This document shows positions 37,932-46,165 of a DNA stretch of 64,000 nt, piece by piece (within the stretch, counting starts at the first letter, position 1; every line of letters begins with the position of its first letter). The notes under the pieces were generated by a model, which was given only the letters and a program-made list of their open reading frames with translations, did no database searches and was not told the DNA's origin. The position numbers were made by a program, and so were the translations under genes. Source of the stretch: Zhihengliuella flava (GTDB lineage: Bacteria; Actinomycetota; Actinomycetes; Actinomycetales; Micrococcaceae); NCBI RefSeq assembly GCF_015751895.1, contig NZ_JADOTZ010000001.1, positions 868,001 to 932,000 of the forward strand, in the 5' to 3' direction.

Positions 37932-38189
37932 GTGGAGAAGAACTCGAAACCGCAGGATCTCGAATGGGTCGTCACGGTGGACGAGGCCTACGTCGGGCGC
38001 ATCGGCGATGTGACGGCCCAGCTCGAGTCGGCTGGCCTGCGCGTAGAGCGCGTGATGAAGCGGCTCGGCATCGTGTGCGGGGCGGCCGACGGCGAGTGCC
38101 GGGCCGCGCTGGAGCACGTCACGGGCGTGGCGTCCGTCGAGGTGCAGCGGCGCGTCCGCCTCGCCCCGCCGGACTCGTCCCTGCAGTAG
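37932..38189 (+). CDS. Stand-alone propeptide (inhibitor I9)-like small protein
   Basis: An 85-residue soluble protein without signal peptide. The pattern WVVTVDEAYVGRIGDVTAQL, GLRVERVMKRLGIVCG, ALEHVTGVASVEVQRRV then PPDSSLQ follows the beta-alpha-beta-beta-alpha-beta plan of subtilase propeptides (family I9). Similar free proteins ending in PPDSxxQ occur in many bacteria and have sometimes been mislabelled ketohydroxyglutarate aldolase. It may inhibit or chaperone the S8 peptidase encoded about 2.6 kb upstream; this link is inference. GTG 37932, leaderless. Confidence 0.7.
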   Translation: MEKNSKPQDLEWVVTVDEAYVGRIGDVTAQLESAGLRVERVMKRLGIVCGAADGECRAALEHVTGVASVEVQRRVRLAPPDSSLQ

Positions 38190-38204
38190 CTCGCGGCGCT
38201 CAGC

Positions 38205-38627
38205 CTAGGGCTGATGCACCCGCGTTCTCATGTGGGTAAAGCCCCGCACGATCAGCTCGCGCAAGACCGCGACGTCGACGTCCGCTAGCTTGTTCACGTA
38301 GACGCAGGACGCGCCGCGCTTGTGCTTGCCCAGCCGGGCCAGCATCTCCTCTGCAGCGGCCTCATTGGCCAGCCCGTAGAGCGCCAAGTTCGCCTTGCGG
38401 GGTGAAAATCCTACGGCCAGTGAATCGCCCTCACGGCCAGACTCATACCGGTAGTGGTAGCTACCAAAACCCACGATGCTCGGGCCCCACATCACGGGCT
38501 CGCACCCGGTGGCTTCGGCAAAGAGGTCCAGGAGGACGAGGCCATCGGCCCGGCGGGTGGGGTGTTCGACGGCGTCGACGAAGGCGCGCGCATCCGCCGG
38601 GGTGGGCACGGTCACGGGGCTACTCAT
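38205..38627 (-). CDS. DUF1801 domain protein (YdhG-like)
   Basis: A 140-residue cytosolic protein. The N-terminus (TPADARAFVDAVEHPTRRAD), the middle PVMWGPSIVGFGSYHYRY, and the C-terminal LGKHKRGASCVYVNKLADVD with VDVAVLRELI are typical of DUF1801/YdhG. Function unknown; the fold is related to iron-chaperone-like proteins. Convergent with the small I9-like gene (15 bases between). Start ATG 38627; no clear ribosome-binding site, and CACAAT 6 bases upstream could be a weak -10. Confidence 0.85.
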   Translation of the reverse strand: MSSPVTVPTPADARAFVDAVEHPTRRADGLVLLDLFAEATGCEPVMWGPSIVGFGSYHYRYESGREGDSLAVGFSPRKANLALYGLANEAAAEEMLARLGKHKRGASCVYVNKLADVDVAVLRELIVRGFTHMRTRVHQP

Positions 38628-38692
38628 GGGCTTATTGTGCGCCGCCGCGGGGCCGCTGACAACTCACGCGGCGGGCCTCTATGCTCTGTGAG

Positions 38693-39259
38693 TTAGGGTC
38701 GCGAGGCCAGATCGGCCAAGACCTCAATGAGCAGTTCCCGCTCCTGGACCTTGATGCGCTCGTGCAGCGACTCCTCGGTGTCGTCCTTGCGCACGTCGAC
38801 GGCGCGCTGGGCCAGAATGGGTCCCGTATCCACACCGGCGTCGGCAACGTGCACCGTGCAGCCGGTGACTTTCACGCCATAGGCCAGCGCGTCCCGCACG
38901 CCATGCGCGCCGGGAAAGGACGGCAGCAGGGCCGGGTGGGTGTTCAGGTACGTGCCGTCAAAAGCGGCGATAAACTCTTCGCCCACGATCCGCATAAAGC
39001 CGCTGGAGACGACGTAGTCGGGTGCATAAGAGAGGCACTTCTGCGTCAGCGCGTGGTTCCACTCTGCCCGGTCCGCGTAGTCCCGGAAATTGACTTCAAA
39101 GGTGTCGAGACCGGCAGCGGAGGCGCGCTGCACGCCGCCTGTGTTGGGCCGATCCGCGCCGACGGCGGCGATCTCCACGTCCAAGTCGCCCGCCGCGACG
39201 GCGTCAATCACGGCCTGCAGGTTGGATCCGGTCCCGGAGACTAGTGCCACAATTCGCAT
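38693..39259 (-). CDS. purN: Phosphoribosylglycinamide formyltransferase
   Basis: Transfers the formyl group of 10-formyl-THF to GAR in purine synthesis. 188 residues. MRIVALVSGTGSNLQAVID at the N-terminus binds the phosphoribosyl group, NTHPALLPSFPGAHGVRDAL carries the Asn/His catalytic pair, and HVADAGVDTGPILAQ the Asp. In many actinobacteria purN sits between a perM-like gene and purH. Here the DUF6350 gene is nearby upstream, but purH is 9 kb away. ATG 39259 follows TAGGCT plus 7 bases (leaderless), back to back with the DinB gene. Confidence 0.96.
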   Translation of the reverse strand: MRIVALVSGTGSNLQAVIDAVAAGDLDVEIAAVGADRPNTGGVQRASAAGLDTFEVNFRDYADRAEWNHALTQKCLSYAPDYVVSSGFMRIVGEEFIAAFDGTYLNTHPALLPSFPGAHGVRDALAYGVKVTGCTVHVADAGVDTGPILAQRAVDVRKDDTEESLHERIKVQERELLIEVLADLASRP

Positions 39260-39266
39260 GTCCCCC

Positions 39267-39284
39267 AGCCTACCGGTCTACTCT
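39267..39284. promoter_or_regulatory. Face-to-face leaderless promoters of purN and the DinB gene
   Basis: TAGGCT on the minus strand (39272-39267) serves purN, and TACTCT on the plus strand (39279-39284) serves the DinB gene. The start codons are only 31 bases apart, so each -35 region must lie inside the other gene and the two promoters should exclude each other. Confidence 0.55.
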
Positions 39285-39290
39285 GGTGCC

Positions 39291-39857
39291 ATGAGCACCC
39301 GCACGCCCGCCGAACAGCCCGAGGAGTGGACCCCCGACACCAAGGACTGGACGTGGGTCCTAGAGCACCCCTGCCCCGAGTGCGGCGCGGAGGTTTCCGC
39401 CTTGACCCCGCAGGATGTGGCCGCCCGGATCCGCGACTGCCTGCCGGCCTGGCGTCACCTGCTGCTGGAACGGCACGACGACGCAGCCGCGTTGCGCGCG
39501 CGTCCCGCGGGCAACGTGTGGTCGCCCTTGGAATACGCTGCGCACGTGCGCGACGTCTTCCGCATCATGCACTACCGCCTCGATCTGATGCTGCGCGAGG
39601 ACTCCCCCACGTTCCCCGATTGGGATCAGGACGCCACGGCCGCCGAGGACGGCTACAACGAACAGGCTCCGCAGACGGTGGCCATTCAGCTGGCCTCCGC
39701 CGGCCGTGGGCTCGCCGATGCTTTCGACTCCGTGTTGGCCCGGGACGTCGAGCGCACCGGATACCGCAGTAACGGTTCCACGTTCACCGTCCGCACGTTA
39801 GCGCAGTACGCGTGGCATGACATCGCCCATCACCTGCATGACCTCAAGGTCTCGTGA
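39291..39857 (+). CDS. DinB family protein
   Basis: A 188-residue four-helix-bundle protein of the DinB/DUF664 superfamily. The metal-site histidines appear in PLEYAAHVRDVFRI and in AWHDIAHHLHDL at the C-terminus. An HPCPECGAEV segment near residue 27 has two cysteines, typical of the subgroup that may bind a second metal or use a thiol such as mycothiol. The role is unknown; relatives are thiol-dependent transferases. Leaderless ATG 39291. The last 14 bases overlap the convergent membrane-protein gene. Confidence 0.85.
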   Translation: MSTRTPAEQPEEWTPDTKDWTWVLEHPCPECGAEVSALTPQDVAARIRDCLPAWRHLLLERHDDAAALRARPAGNVWSPLEYAAHVRDVFRIMHYRLDLMLREDSPTFPDWDQDATAAEDGYNEQAPQTVAIQLASAGRGLADAFDSVLARDVERTGYRSNGSTFTVRTLAQYAWHDIAHHLHDLKVS

Positions 39858-41034
39858 GCGGCCGGGTCCCGGCCTGTCCCGGAGCGGCCGCGGTCCCCGT
39901 GACCGCCGTCGTATTCCGGATAAAGACCACCAGCCAGCTGAACACAATCCCCGCCGCGGCCAACTCCAGCGCCGTGAGGTTGTAGTACTGCAGCGGGTAC
40001 CACAGGAACGCGGCCCCCGCGAGCATGGCGGTGGATACATAGGTGAACACGTAGAACGGCCGCGGGTAGCCCGGCGCCCAGAACGGGATCCCCAGTAAGA
40101 GCACCAGCAGGATCACGGCCAGCAGCTGCACGAAGAACGTGTGCACCGGCTCCGAGGCGTGCAGGGTGACGAGCCCGATGCCTACCATGCACAGGCCCAC
40201 ACCGATGAGGCACCAGCGCACGACTCCGGCGCGCGGCCGCAGCCAGCGCCGGCTCGTTCGGCCCGAGGCGGCGTCGTGCGCGTCCCGCGTGTGGGCCCAG
40301 CGGCTGAGGTCCCGGGTGACGAAGGCGGACAGGGTGGTGAGCACGATTCCGGAGGTGGTCAGCGTGGTGTTGAACGTCCAGAAGGAGGTCATCCCGGCGG
40401 CGCCGGTGCCGAGCTCGCTGAACATAATGTGCCACCAGAGCCGGTTCTCGGCGGCGAGCATGCTGACCAACATTCCGGCAGCCATGAAGACGGCGAGCAG
40501 GAGGGAGAGGCTGGCCGCGTTGATGCGGGCTCCCGAATCATAGGCGGCGTAGGCGGCGATTCCCGCGACGAGGGCCAGCATGCCGCCACCGCCGTAGGAA
40601 TCGACGGTCAGCCCGTAGAAGGCGTCTTGGAAGACCCGGAAGGCGACGAGGGAGGTCATGACGGCGATGGCCGCGTGGACCACCACGAGGGCCGCGCCGT
40701 CGACGATTTGCCGGAGCAAGGGACGCGCCGCCAGCCACGCGTGGGTGCCGCGGATGGTTTGGAGATAGCCGGCCACGAACCCGGCACCGGCGGCGAGGCC
40801 TGAGGTGGCCGCGGCGAACAGCGCCACGGAGCGTTCGCCCCACAGCGGCGGCCGGAACCCATCGAAGCCCACCAAGCCCACGGCGAGGCCAACGACGGCG
40901 GCGATGCCCCCGGCCCATAGCGCGCGGGACTCGACTTGCGCGGGGGCCGTGGAGGTCGCCTGTCCCGTCGAGTCCGGGGCGGGCTCTCGCGTCGGCTCGA
41001 CCGGGTCGATGGCCCGCCGATCGTGCTCGGACAT
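39844..41034 (-). CDS. Multi-pass membrane protein of unknown function
   Basis: A protein of about 396 residues with a 40-residue hydrophilic N-terminus and about ten hydrophobic segments. I do not recognise a family with confidence; the length and regular spacing recall DUF998-type membrane proteins. ATG 41034 is chosen because GAGGAGGC lies directly upstream; a start six codons earlier overlaps that site. It lies between the DinB gene (3' ends overlap by 14 bases) and the DUF6350 gene on the same strand. Confidence 0.72.
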   Translation of the reverse strand: MSEHDRRAIDPVEPTREPAPDSTGQATSTAPAQVESRALWAGGIAAVVGLAVGLVGFDGFRPPLWGERSVALFAAATSGLAAGAGFVAGYLQTIRGTHAWLAARPLLRQIVDGAALVVVHAAIAVMTSLVAFRVFQDAFYGLTVDSYGGGGMLALVAGIAAYAAYDSGARINAASLSLLLAVFMAAGMLVSMLAAENRLWWHIMFSELGTGAAGMTSFWTFNTTLTTSGIVLTTLSAFVTRDLSRWAHTRDAHDAASGRTSRRWLRPRAGVVRWCLIGVGLCMVGIGLVTLHASEPVHTFFVQLLAVILLVLLLGIPFWAPGYPRPFYVFTYVSTAMLAGAAFLWYPLQYYNLTALELAAAGIVFSWLVVFIRNTTAVTGTAAAPGQAGTRPLTRP

Positions 41035-41143
41035 GCTGCCTCCTCCACCCATTCGTCTCGCCCCGGCGGCCCGTGCTCCGCAGGGCCCTTGCGCGTTCTA
41101 TGGTGCCACGGCCGCCGCCCGCTCCGCGGGTGCGCCCGTCACC

Positions 41144-42457
41144 TCAGCGGGCTTCGCCGTCGTACACCGGATCCGGGACCAGCAGCGGGCCGGACAGCGC
41201 GCCGAGCATCGTCCCAATGGCGACCTCGGCGCCCACCAGTGCCCCCGTGAGCCACAGGTCAGGCCCGATCTCGGTGAGGCGTCCGATCCCGACGGAACCG
41301 GAGGCGATCCAGCTGCCCACGAGGGAGATCAGGCCTGCGCCGGCACCGGTGAAGAGCCCCAGCAGCAGGGTGGACAGAGAGAGCGAGAGCCAGCGGTAGG
41401 GGATCTTGAGCGAACACCAGTCATCCAGATGGTCTTCGCCTTCCCGGACGAACCACCACCCTGCAATGAAGCCGGCCACGACGGGCAGGGCCATGAACAT
41501 CCAGGCGCTGCCCAGCACGTCCCCGGTGGGCAGCGCGGCCAAGAGCGGAAGAGCCGGCAGCGGGCCTACCGTGGTTTCCAAGGTACTCAGCGTGGATCCG
41601 GTGCCCAGGCTGAAGCCACCGCCGCTGATCCAGGCCAGCGTGTAAAACACAAAGTTGGGCACGAGCCCCAGCTGACCCACCGTCAGCAAAATCCCGCCGA
41701 TGACCCCGGTCCCGAGCTGCTGGTAGAGGTTAGACATTTGGGCCCAGTGGGCCCCCAAGTCCACGGCCAGCACCAAGGCGGCCAAGGCCAAGGCTGCAAA
41801 GTAGGCGACCACCGAAGCGCGGATGACGGCCCACACGTAGGTGCCGGCCCAGCGCGCGTGCTGGCTGGTCTTGGCAATCCACGTCACGAGGTCCACGCCG
41901 ATCAACCGCGCCCACGAGCCCGCCTCGCGGCGGCACCCGATGACGACGCCGGCACCCGCGACGACCAGCGGGATCAGTCCCGCCGCGACGAGGGGCACCT
42001 CCACCTCGGCGGTGGGGACCGCGAACCCGGTGCCCACCCCGAACAGGGCGTAGGCTCCGAGCGCGCCGAGCAGCCCCTGCCACAGTTGGTCCGCGTACGA
42101 CGCGCGGGCGATCCGGCGCCCGGCTCGCCACGAGAGCAGGAAGGGCACGAGAGCGAGGCCGAGCGGGGTCAGGGACAGGGTTCCGGTCAACGGAGCGGCC
42201 GCCTCCGTGGGGATGCTCAGGTGCAGGGGAACCCCGTGGATCAACAGCCAGGCCTGGCCGCAGAGGCGCAACAGATTCTCTAACTCGAGGTCCTCGAACC
42301 CTCCGGCGAACCACACGGCGACGAGCGGCACAATCACCAGCAGCGCGGAGAGGATGGCGCTTTGCAGCAGCTCGAAGGCGCCCTGAAGCCACAGGGGCAT
42401 CGGGATCCCGTCCGTGAAGGCGTCGCGAGCGCGTTCGCGTAAAGACTTGTTGGCCAT
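41144..42457 (-). CDS. DUF6350 / PerM-like membrane protein
   Basis: A 437-residue integral membrane protein with about ten segments. The N-terminus PMPLWLQGAFELLQSAILSALLV and the overall plan match the actinobacterial DUF6350 family, which includes mycobacterial PerM, linked to cell division and persistence. Context helps: perM-type genes usually sit beside purN and purH, and purN is 2 kb downstream on the same strand. ATG 42457 is preferred; AGGA lies about 10 bases upstream. Confidence 0.75.
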   Translation of the reverse strand: MANKSLRERARDAFTDGIPMPLWLQGAFELLQSAILSALLVIVPLVAVWFAGGFEDLELENLLRLCGQAWLLIHGVPLHLSIPTEAAAPLTGTLSLTPLGLALVPFLLSWRAGRRIARASYADQLWQGLLGALGAYALFGVGTGFAVPTAEVEVPLVAAGLIPLVVAGAGVVIGCRREAGSWARLIGVDLVTWIAKTSQHARWAGTYVWAVIRASVVAYFAALALAALVLAVDLGAHWAQMSNLYQQLGTGVIGGILLTVGQLGLVPNFVFYTLAWISGGGFSLGTGSTLSTLETTVGPLPALPLLAALPTGDVLGSAWMFMALPVVAGFIAGWWFVREGEDHLDDWCSLKIPYRWLSLSLSTLLLGLFTGAGAGLISLVGSWIASGSVGIGRLTEIGPDLWLTGALVGAEVAIGTMLGALSGPLLVPDPVYDGEAR

Positions 42458-42550
42458 CGGTTCACATCCTGCCACCGCCCCGGGGGACAGCGGACGAACG
42501 ACTCGGGAAATCCTGCGCACACCCAGCGGATCGTCAGGCGGGAAACGGCG

Positions 42551-43300
42551 CTAGGCCAAGGAGGCGAGGCCCTTGACGAACGTCATGAGGGCGCCGACGA
42601 ACGCGAGCAAGAGGACGAAGAGCCGGGCGGCCCGATCCGTGACGAATCGGCCCACCCACTCGCCGCCGAAGATCCCCACGACGATGGCGGCGACCATGAC
42701 GGCCCACATCCACCACTCGAGCACCGGGGTGCCCGCCGGATCAATCGCGAGCTTCACGGCTAGGGTCGTCGCGGCCACCGTGGCGAAGAACGGTTGCAAC
42801 GTGGCGGCGAAGGGCCGCTGCGGCCACCGCGCGAGCACCGCGTAGGCGCTGACCGCGGGCCCGCCGACGCCGGCCATCGCAGTCGTCAGCCCGGCGGCGG
42901 TGCCCGCCACGGCGCGGGCGGGCTTACCGCGCACCACGACCGCGGTGCGGCTCAGCGCGACGGAGAGCAGCAGGCCGACCAACACCAAGCCGCCCACCAC
43001 GGTGTAAAGGACCGCTTCCGGCAAGAGCGCGGCCAAGAGCGCCCCCGGGATGATTCCGGCAACGGCGGAGAGCGCCAGCCAGCGGTACATGGAGAAGTCG
43101 ATGTCACGCCACACCCGCGGGACGATGAGCAGGGAGGAGACGGCGCCGAAGACGTTGATGAGGAACACCCCGTGCTGCGGGCCCACGAGCAGCACCAGGA
43201 ACGGGGCCACCAACATGGCGAACCCCAGGCCAGCGACCCGTTGAGCGACGGCGCCAATCACCGCGAGTCCTACGACTAACCACAGCGCCATGACATCCAC
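42551..43300 (-). CDS. TauE/SafE family sulfite/organosulfonate exporter-like protein
   Basis: A protein of about 249 residues with eight membrane segments. The repeated halves begin GLAVIGAVAQRVAGLGFAML and GTAAGLTTAMAGVGGPAVSAY; the latter GxGGP turn is typical of TauE/SafE. It probably exports a sulfur-containing or other small anion. GTG 43300 is chosen because TACGCT ends 6 bases upstream on the minus strand; ATG 43291 is the alternative. Divergent from the glycosyltransferase gene. Confidence 0.87.
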   Translation of the reverse strand: MDVMALWLVVGLAVIGAVAQRVAGLGFAMLVAPFLVLLVGPQHGVFLINVFGAVSSLLIVPRVWRDIDFSMYRWLALSAVAGIIPGALLAALLPEAVLYTVVGGLVLVGLLLSVALSRTAVVVRGKPARAVAGTAAGLTTAMAGVGGPAVSAYAVLARWPQRPFAATLQPFFATVAATTLAVKLAIDPAGTPVLEWWMWAVMVAAIVVGIFGGEWVGRFVTDRAARLFVLLLAFVGALMTFVKGLASLA

Positions 43301-43306
43301 CGAGCC

Positions 43307-43312
43307 AGCGTA
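43307..43312 (-). promoter_or_regulatory. -10 element TACGCT, leaderless promoter of the TauE/SafE gene
   Basis: Minus-strand TACGCT, 6-base spacer, GTG 43300. Confidence 0.5.
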
Positions 43313-43354
43313 TCCGGGAGCACGGCCCGGCCGCCGGATGGTGCGACACAAAGT

Positions 43355-43383
43355 GTTCACCTTCACTGCCCGTCGATTTCACT
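43355..43383 (+). promoter_or_regulatory. Possible PHO-box-like repeats before the glycosyltransferase
   Basis: GTTCACC (43355-43361) and TTTCACT (43377-43383) are 22 bases apart, i.e. two turns of the 11-base PHO-box unit; the unit between them (43366-43372) fits poorly. Proposed from the actinobacterial consensus GTTCACC; not tested. Confidence 0.3.
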
Positions 43384-43416
43384 TCAGCGCCAACCTCGCC
43401 GCGCACGCTGGATACC

Positions 43417-44565
43417 GTGAAGATTGTAGTGGTTGCTGAATCGTTCCTGCCGCACATGAACGGCGTGACAAATTCCATCCTGCAGTTGCTGGGGCACCTG
43501 CGACGCCACGGGCACGACGCCGTGATCCTCGCCCCCGCTACCAGCTGGGCGGGGCCCGCGTGGGCCACCGAGCAGGCGCCCGCCACCGTGGAAGGCTTCG
43601 AGGTTCACGCCTTGCCGGCTCTGCCGCTGACCGGATATTCCAACGTCCGCGTCGCCGCGGGGACCGTGACGAGGGTGCGCAGACTGCTCGAGCGGATCTC
43701 CCCTGACGTGGTGCACGTGGCGAGCCCCTTCGTCCTCGGCTGGCGGGCCATCCAGGCGGCCAATCAACTGGGGGTCCCCACGGTGTCCGTGTATCAGACG
43801 GAGATTCCCGCATACGCGCAGCGCTACGGGGCCCCGTGGCTCGAGCAGTTGCTCTGGAACCACGTACGCACCATGCATCAGGCCTCCACGGTCAACTTGG
43901 CCCCCAGCACGTACTCCATGAACCAACTCCACGGCGTGGGCGTCCCGCGATTGCAACTGTGGCGCCGCGGCGTGGATACCCAGCGCTTCACGCCGGCCCG
44001 GCGCTCTGGCGAGCTTCGCGCCCAGCTGGCCCCGCATGGCGAGCGCCTCATCGGGTTCGTCGGCCGCCTCGCCGCCGAGAAGCAGGTGGAGGACCTCGAG
44101 GTGCTGGCCGATTTGCCGGGCACCCGCTTGGTCATCGTCGGCTCCGGGCCGCTCAAGGAGGAGCTCCAGCAGCGGCTCCCGGGCGCCCACTTCGCCGGCT
44201 TCCTCAGCGGTGACGCATTGGGCGAGATGGTCGCTTCCCTCGACGTCTTCGTCCACCCCGGCGAGTCGGAGACGTTCTGCCAGACCATCCAAGAGGCCAT
44301 GGCGTGCGCCGTTCCCGTCATCGCGGTGGGCCGCGGTGGGCCGCTGGACCTCGTGGACAATTCGCGCACCGGTTGGCTGTACGCTCCCGGACGGTTGGAG
44401 GACCTGCGCGGGCACGTCACCGACTTGGTGTACGACGACGCCAAGCGCCAGGCCTTCGCGACGGCGGCGTGGCAATCGGTACAGGGCCGGACGTGGCCGG
44501 CGCTCTGCGACGAGCTGCTCGGCCACTACCGGGCCGCGATGGCCATGGCCCGCGCGCGGGCCTAG
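43417..44565 (+). CDS. GT4 glycosyltransferase (MgtA/PimB-like mannosyltransferase)
   Basis: A GT-B fold enzyme of 382 residues. N-terminal KIVVVAESFLPHMNGVTNSIL is the acceptor-domain start seen in GDP-mannose-dependent MgtA/PimB-type enzymes. C-terminal half: LIGFVGRLAAEKQVEDLE, then HPGESETFCQTIQEAMA, the EX7E nucleotide-sugar motif. It likely mannosylates a diacylglycerol, glucuronyl-DAG or phosphoinositide lipid on the inner membrane face. The start is GTG 43417, with no Shine-Dalgarno; CACGCT 7 bases upstream is a weak -10. Possible PHO-box-like repeats lie further upstream. Confidence 0.88.
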   Translation: MKIVVVAESFLPHMNGVTNSILQLLGHLRRHGHDAVILAPATSWAGPAWATEQAPATVEGFEVHALPALPLTGYSNVRVAAGTVTRVRRLLERISPDVVHVASPFVLGWRAIQAANQLGVPTVSVYQTEIPAYAQRYGAPWLEQLLWNHVRTMHQASTVNLAPSTYSMNQLHGVGVPRLQLWRRGVDTQRFTPARRSGELRAQLAPHGERLIGFVGRLAAEKQVEDLEVLADLPGTRLVIVGSGPLKEELQQRLPGAHFAGFLSGDALGEMVASLDVFVHPGESETFCQTIQEAMACAVPVIAVGRGGPLDLVDNSRTGWLYAPGRLEDLRGHVTDLVYDDAKRQAFATAAWQSVQGRTWPALCDELLGHYRAAMAMARARA

Positions 44566-44576
44566 CCCGGCCCGCT

Positions 44577-45395
44577 TTAGTAGCTGGCCGGGCCGTCCCC
44601 ATCGGCCTCGCCGATGAAGCGTGCCGCCAAGGCCTCGGTACCGCGCGCCAACAGGGCCACGTCCGCCCCGACGTTGACGAAGTCCGCTCCCGCGACCAAG
44701 TAGTCCTGCGCCTGAGACTCGACGAAGGCGTTGACACCCACAATCTTGCCGGCCGCCTTGACCTCTGCGATGGTCTGCTTCACACCGGCGACGACGTCGG
44801 GGTGCGATTGCTGCCCAATCAGCCCCATGGTGGCTGAGAGGTCGGAGGGGCCGATGAAGACGCCATCGATGCCGTCCACGGCCGCGATGGCGGCAGCGTT
44901 CTCGACGGCTTCCGCCGACTCCACCTGCACCAAGAGCGTCAGAAAGTCCTCGGCTCGCGTCAGGTAGTCGGGCACCCGGTTCCAGCGCGCCGATCGCGCC
45001 AGGGCCGAGCCGACACCGCGCACGCCCGCTGGGGCGTAACGGATGGCGGAGACGGCCGCGGCGGCGTCGTCCGCGTTGTTCACCATGGGAACGATCAGCG
45101 ACTGGGCGCCCAGGTCAAGGAACTGCTTGATGAGCACGGGATCGTTGAACGGGACCCGCACCACGGGCACGGCCGGGTAGCCGGCGATCGCCCGCAACTG
45201 ATCCAGCACGGACTGCAGGTTCATGGGGCCGTGCTCGGCGTCGATCAGTAGGTAGTCCATCCCGGAGCCAGCACAGATCTCCGCGACGGACGCGTCCCCG
45301 GAGCACACGAACATGCCGGCCACGGTGCGGCCCAGCGCGTGCTCGCCGTGGAAGAGGTCCTTAAAAGACCGGGGCGGGTCTACACGAAACGACAT
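44577..45395 (-). CDS. hpaI: 4-hydroxy-2-oxoheptanedioate aldolase (HpcH/HpaI family)
   Basis: A class II aldolase of 272 residues that splits 4-hydroxy-2-oxoheptane-1,7-dioate into pyruvate and succinic semialdehyde, the last step of homoprotocatechuate breakdown. Motifs: DYLLIDAEHGPMNLQSV (base His), VVRVPFNDPVLIKQFLDLGAQSLIVPMV, LLVQVESAEAVEN (metal Glu) and DGVFIGPSDLSATMG (metal Asp). Its start overlaps the hydratase gene by 16 bases. Members vary in substrate, so a related 2-keto-3-deoxy-acid aldolase is possible, but the pairing with HpaH supports the call. Confidence 0.88.
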   Translation of the reverse strand: MSFRVDPPRSFKDLFHGEHALGRTVAGMFVCSGDASVAEICAGSGMDYLLIDAEHGPMNLQSVLDQLRAIAGYPAVPVVRVPFNDPVLIKQFLDLGAQSLIVPMVNNADDAAAAVSAIRYAPAGVRGVGSALARSARWNRVPDYLTRAEDFLTLLVQVESAEAVENAAAIAAVDGIDGVFIGPSDLSATMGLIGQQSHPDVVAGVKQTIAEVKAAGKIVGVNAFVESQAQDYLVAGADFVNVGADVALLARGTEALAARFIGEADGDGPASY

Positions 45396-46165
45396 GTCAC
45401 CGTCCCCAAGGGTCCGTAGTCGGCCAACACGGTATCGCCCTCATACACCCACATGGGCCGGGTGAACGATCCGGCGAGGATGATCTCTCCCGCCTTGAGC
45501 CCATCGCCATGCGGGGCAATCTTGTTGGCGAGCCAGTGCACGCCAGAGGCCGGGTGGTTCAGGACACCGGCGCCGACGCCCGTCTCTTCGACGATTTGGT
45601 TCTTGAACAGGATGGCGGAGACCCACCGCAGGTCGACGTCGTGCGGCTTCACGGGGTTTCCGCCGATCACCATGGATCCCATCGCCGCGTTGTCCGAGAT
45701 GGTGTCCACAATCGTGCGGCCCTCCATCTCGATCCGCGAATCGAGGATTTCCAGCGCGGGGACCACGTAATCTGTGGCATCGAGGACGTCGAAGATCGTG
45801 GCACCCGGGCCGGTGATGTCCCGGCCCAGCTTGAAGGCGAGTTCCACCTCCACGCGCGGGTGGGTGTAGTCCGCCCACGTGATCTCCACGCCCGTCTCAT
45901 GGATCATGTCGTCAAAAATGATGCCGTAGTCCGGCTCGGTGATGCCGGTCGCCATCTGCATGGCGCGGGAGGTGAGGCCGATCTTGCGACCGGCGAGCGT
46001 GCGCCCGTTCTCCTCGCTGCGCTGGCGCCACAAGTTCTGGACCCGGTAGGAATCCTCAACGGTCATCTCCGGGTACCGGGCCGTCAAACGCGCCACCGGC
46101 GTCCGGTTCTGGCCGGCGGCGACGAGTTCGTCGGCGATCTGGGTGATGGTCTCATCACTGAGCAT
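45380..46165 (-). CDS. hpaH: 2-oxo-hept-4-ene-1,7-dioate hydratase
   Basis: A 261-residue enzyme of the fumarylacetoacetase/hydratase superfamily that adds water to 2-oxohept-4-ene-1,7-dioate. RVEVELAFKLGRD carries the metal Glu pair, with GRKIGLTSRAMQ near residue 60, and HPASGVHWLANKIAPHG towards the end. GGAAGG lies before ATG 46165; upstream in-frame sequence is not supported. The upstream enzymes of the pathway (oxygenase, ring cleavage, dehydrogenase, isomerase) are not in the window. Confidence 0.9.
   Translation of the reverse strand: MLSDETITQIADELVAAGQNRTPVARLTARYPEMTVEDSYRVQNLWRQRSEENGRTLAGRKIGLTSRAMQMATGITEPDYGIIFDDMIHETGVEITWADYTHPRVEVELAFKLGRDITGPGATIFDVLDATDYVVPALEILDSRIEMEGRTIVDTISDNAAMGSMVIGGNPVKPHDVDLRWVSAILFKNQIVEETGVGAGVLNHPASGVHWLANKIAPHGDGLKAGEIILAGSFTRPMWVYEGDTVLADYGPLGTVTCRFV

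Noticed and set aside
35410-38117. Minus-strand open frames of 497 and 437 codons opposite the two CNNM genes
   Set aside because: Composition (His/Arg/Gly-rich, no hydrophobic core) is typical of antisense frames in high-GC DNA; the plus-strand frames have clear CNNM/CBS domains and overlapping ATGA coupling.
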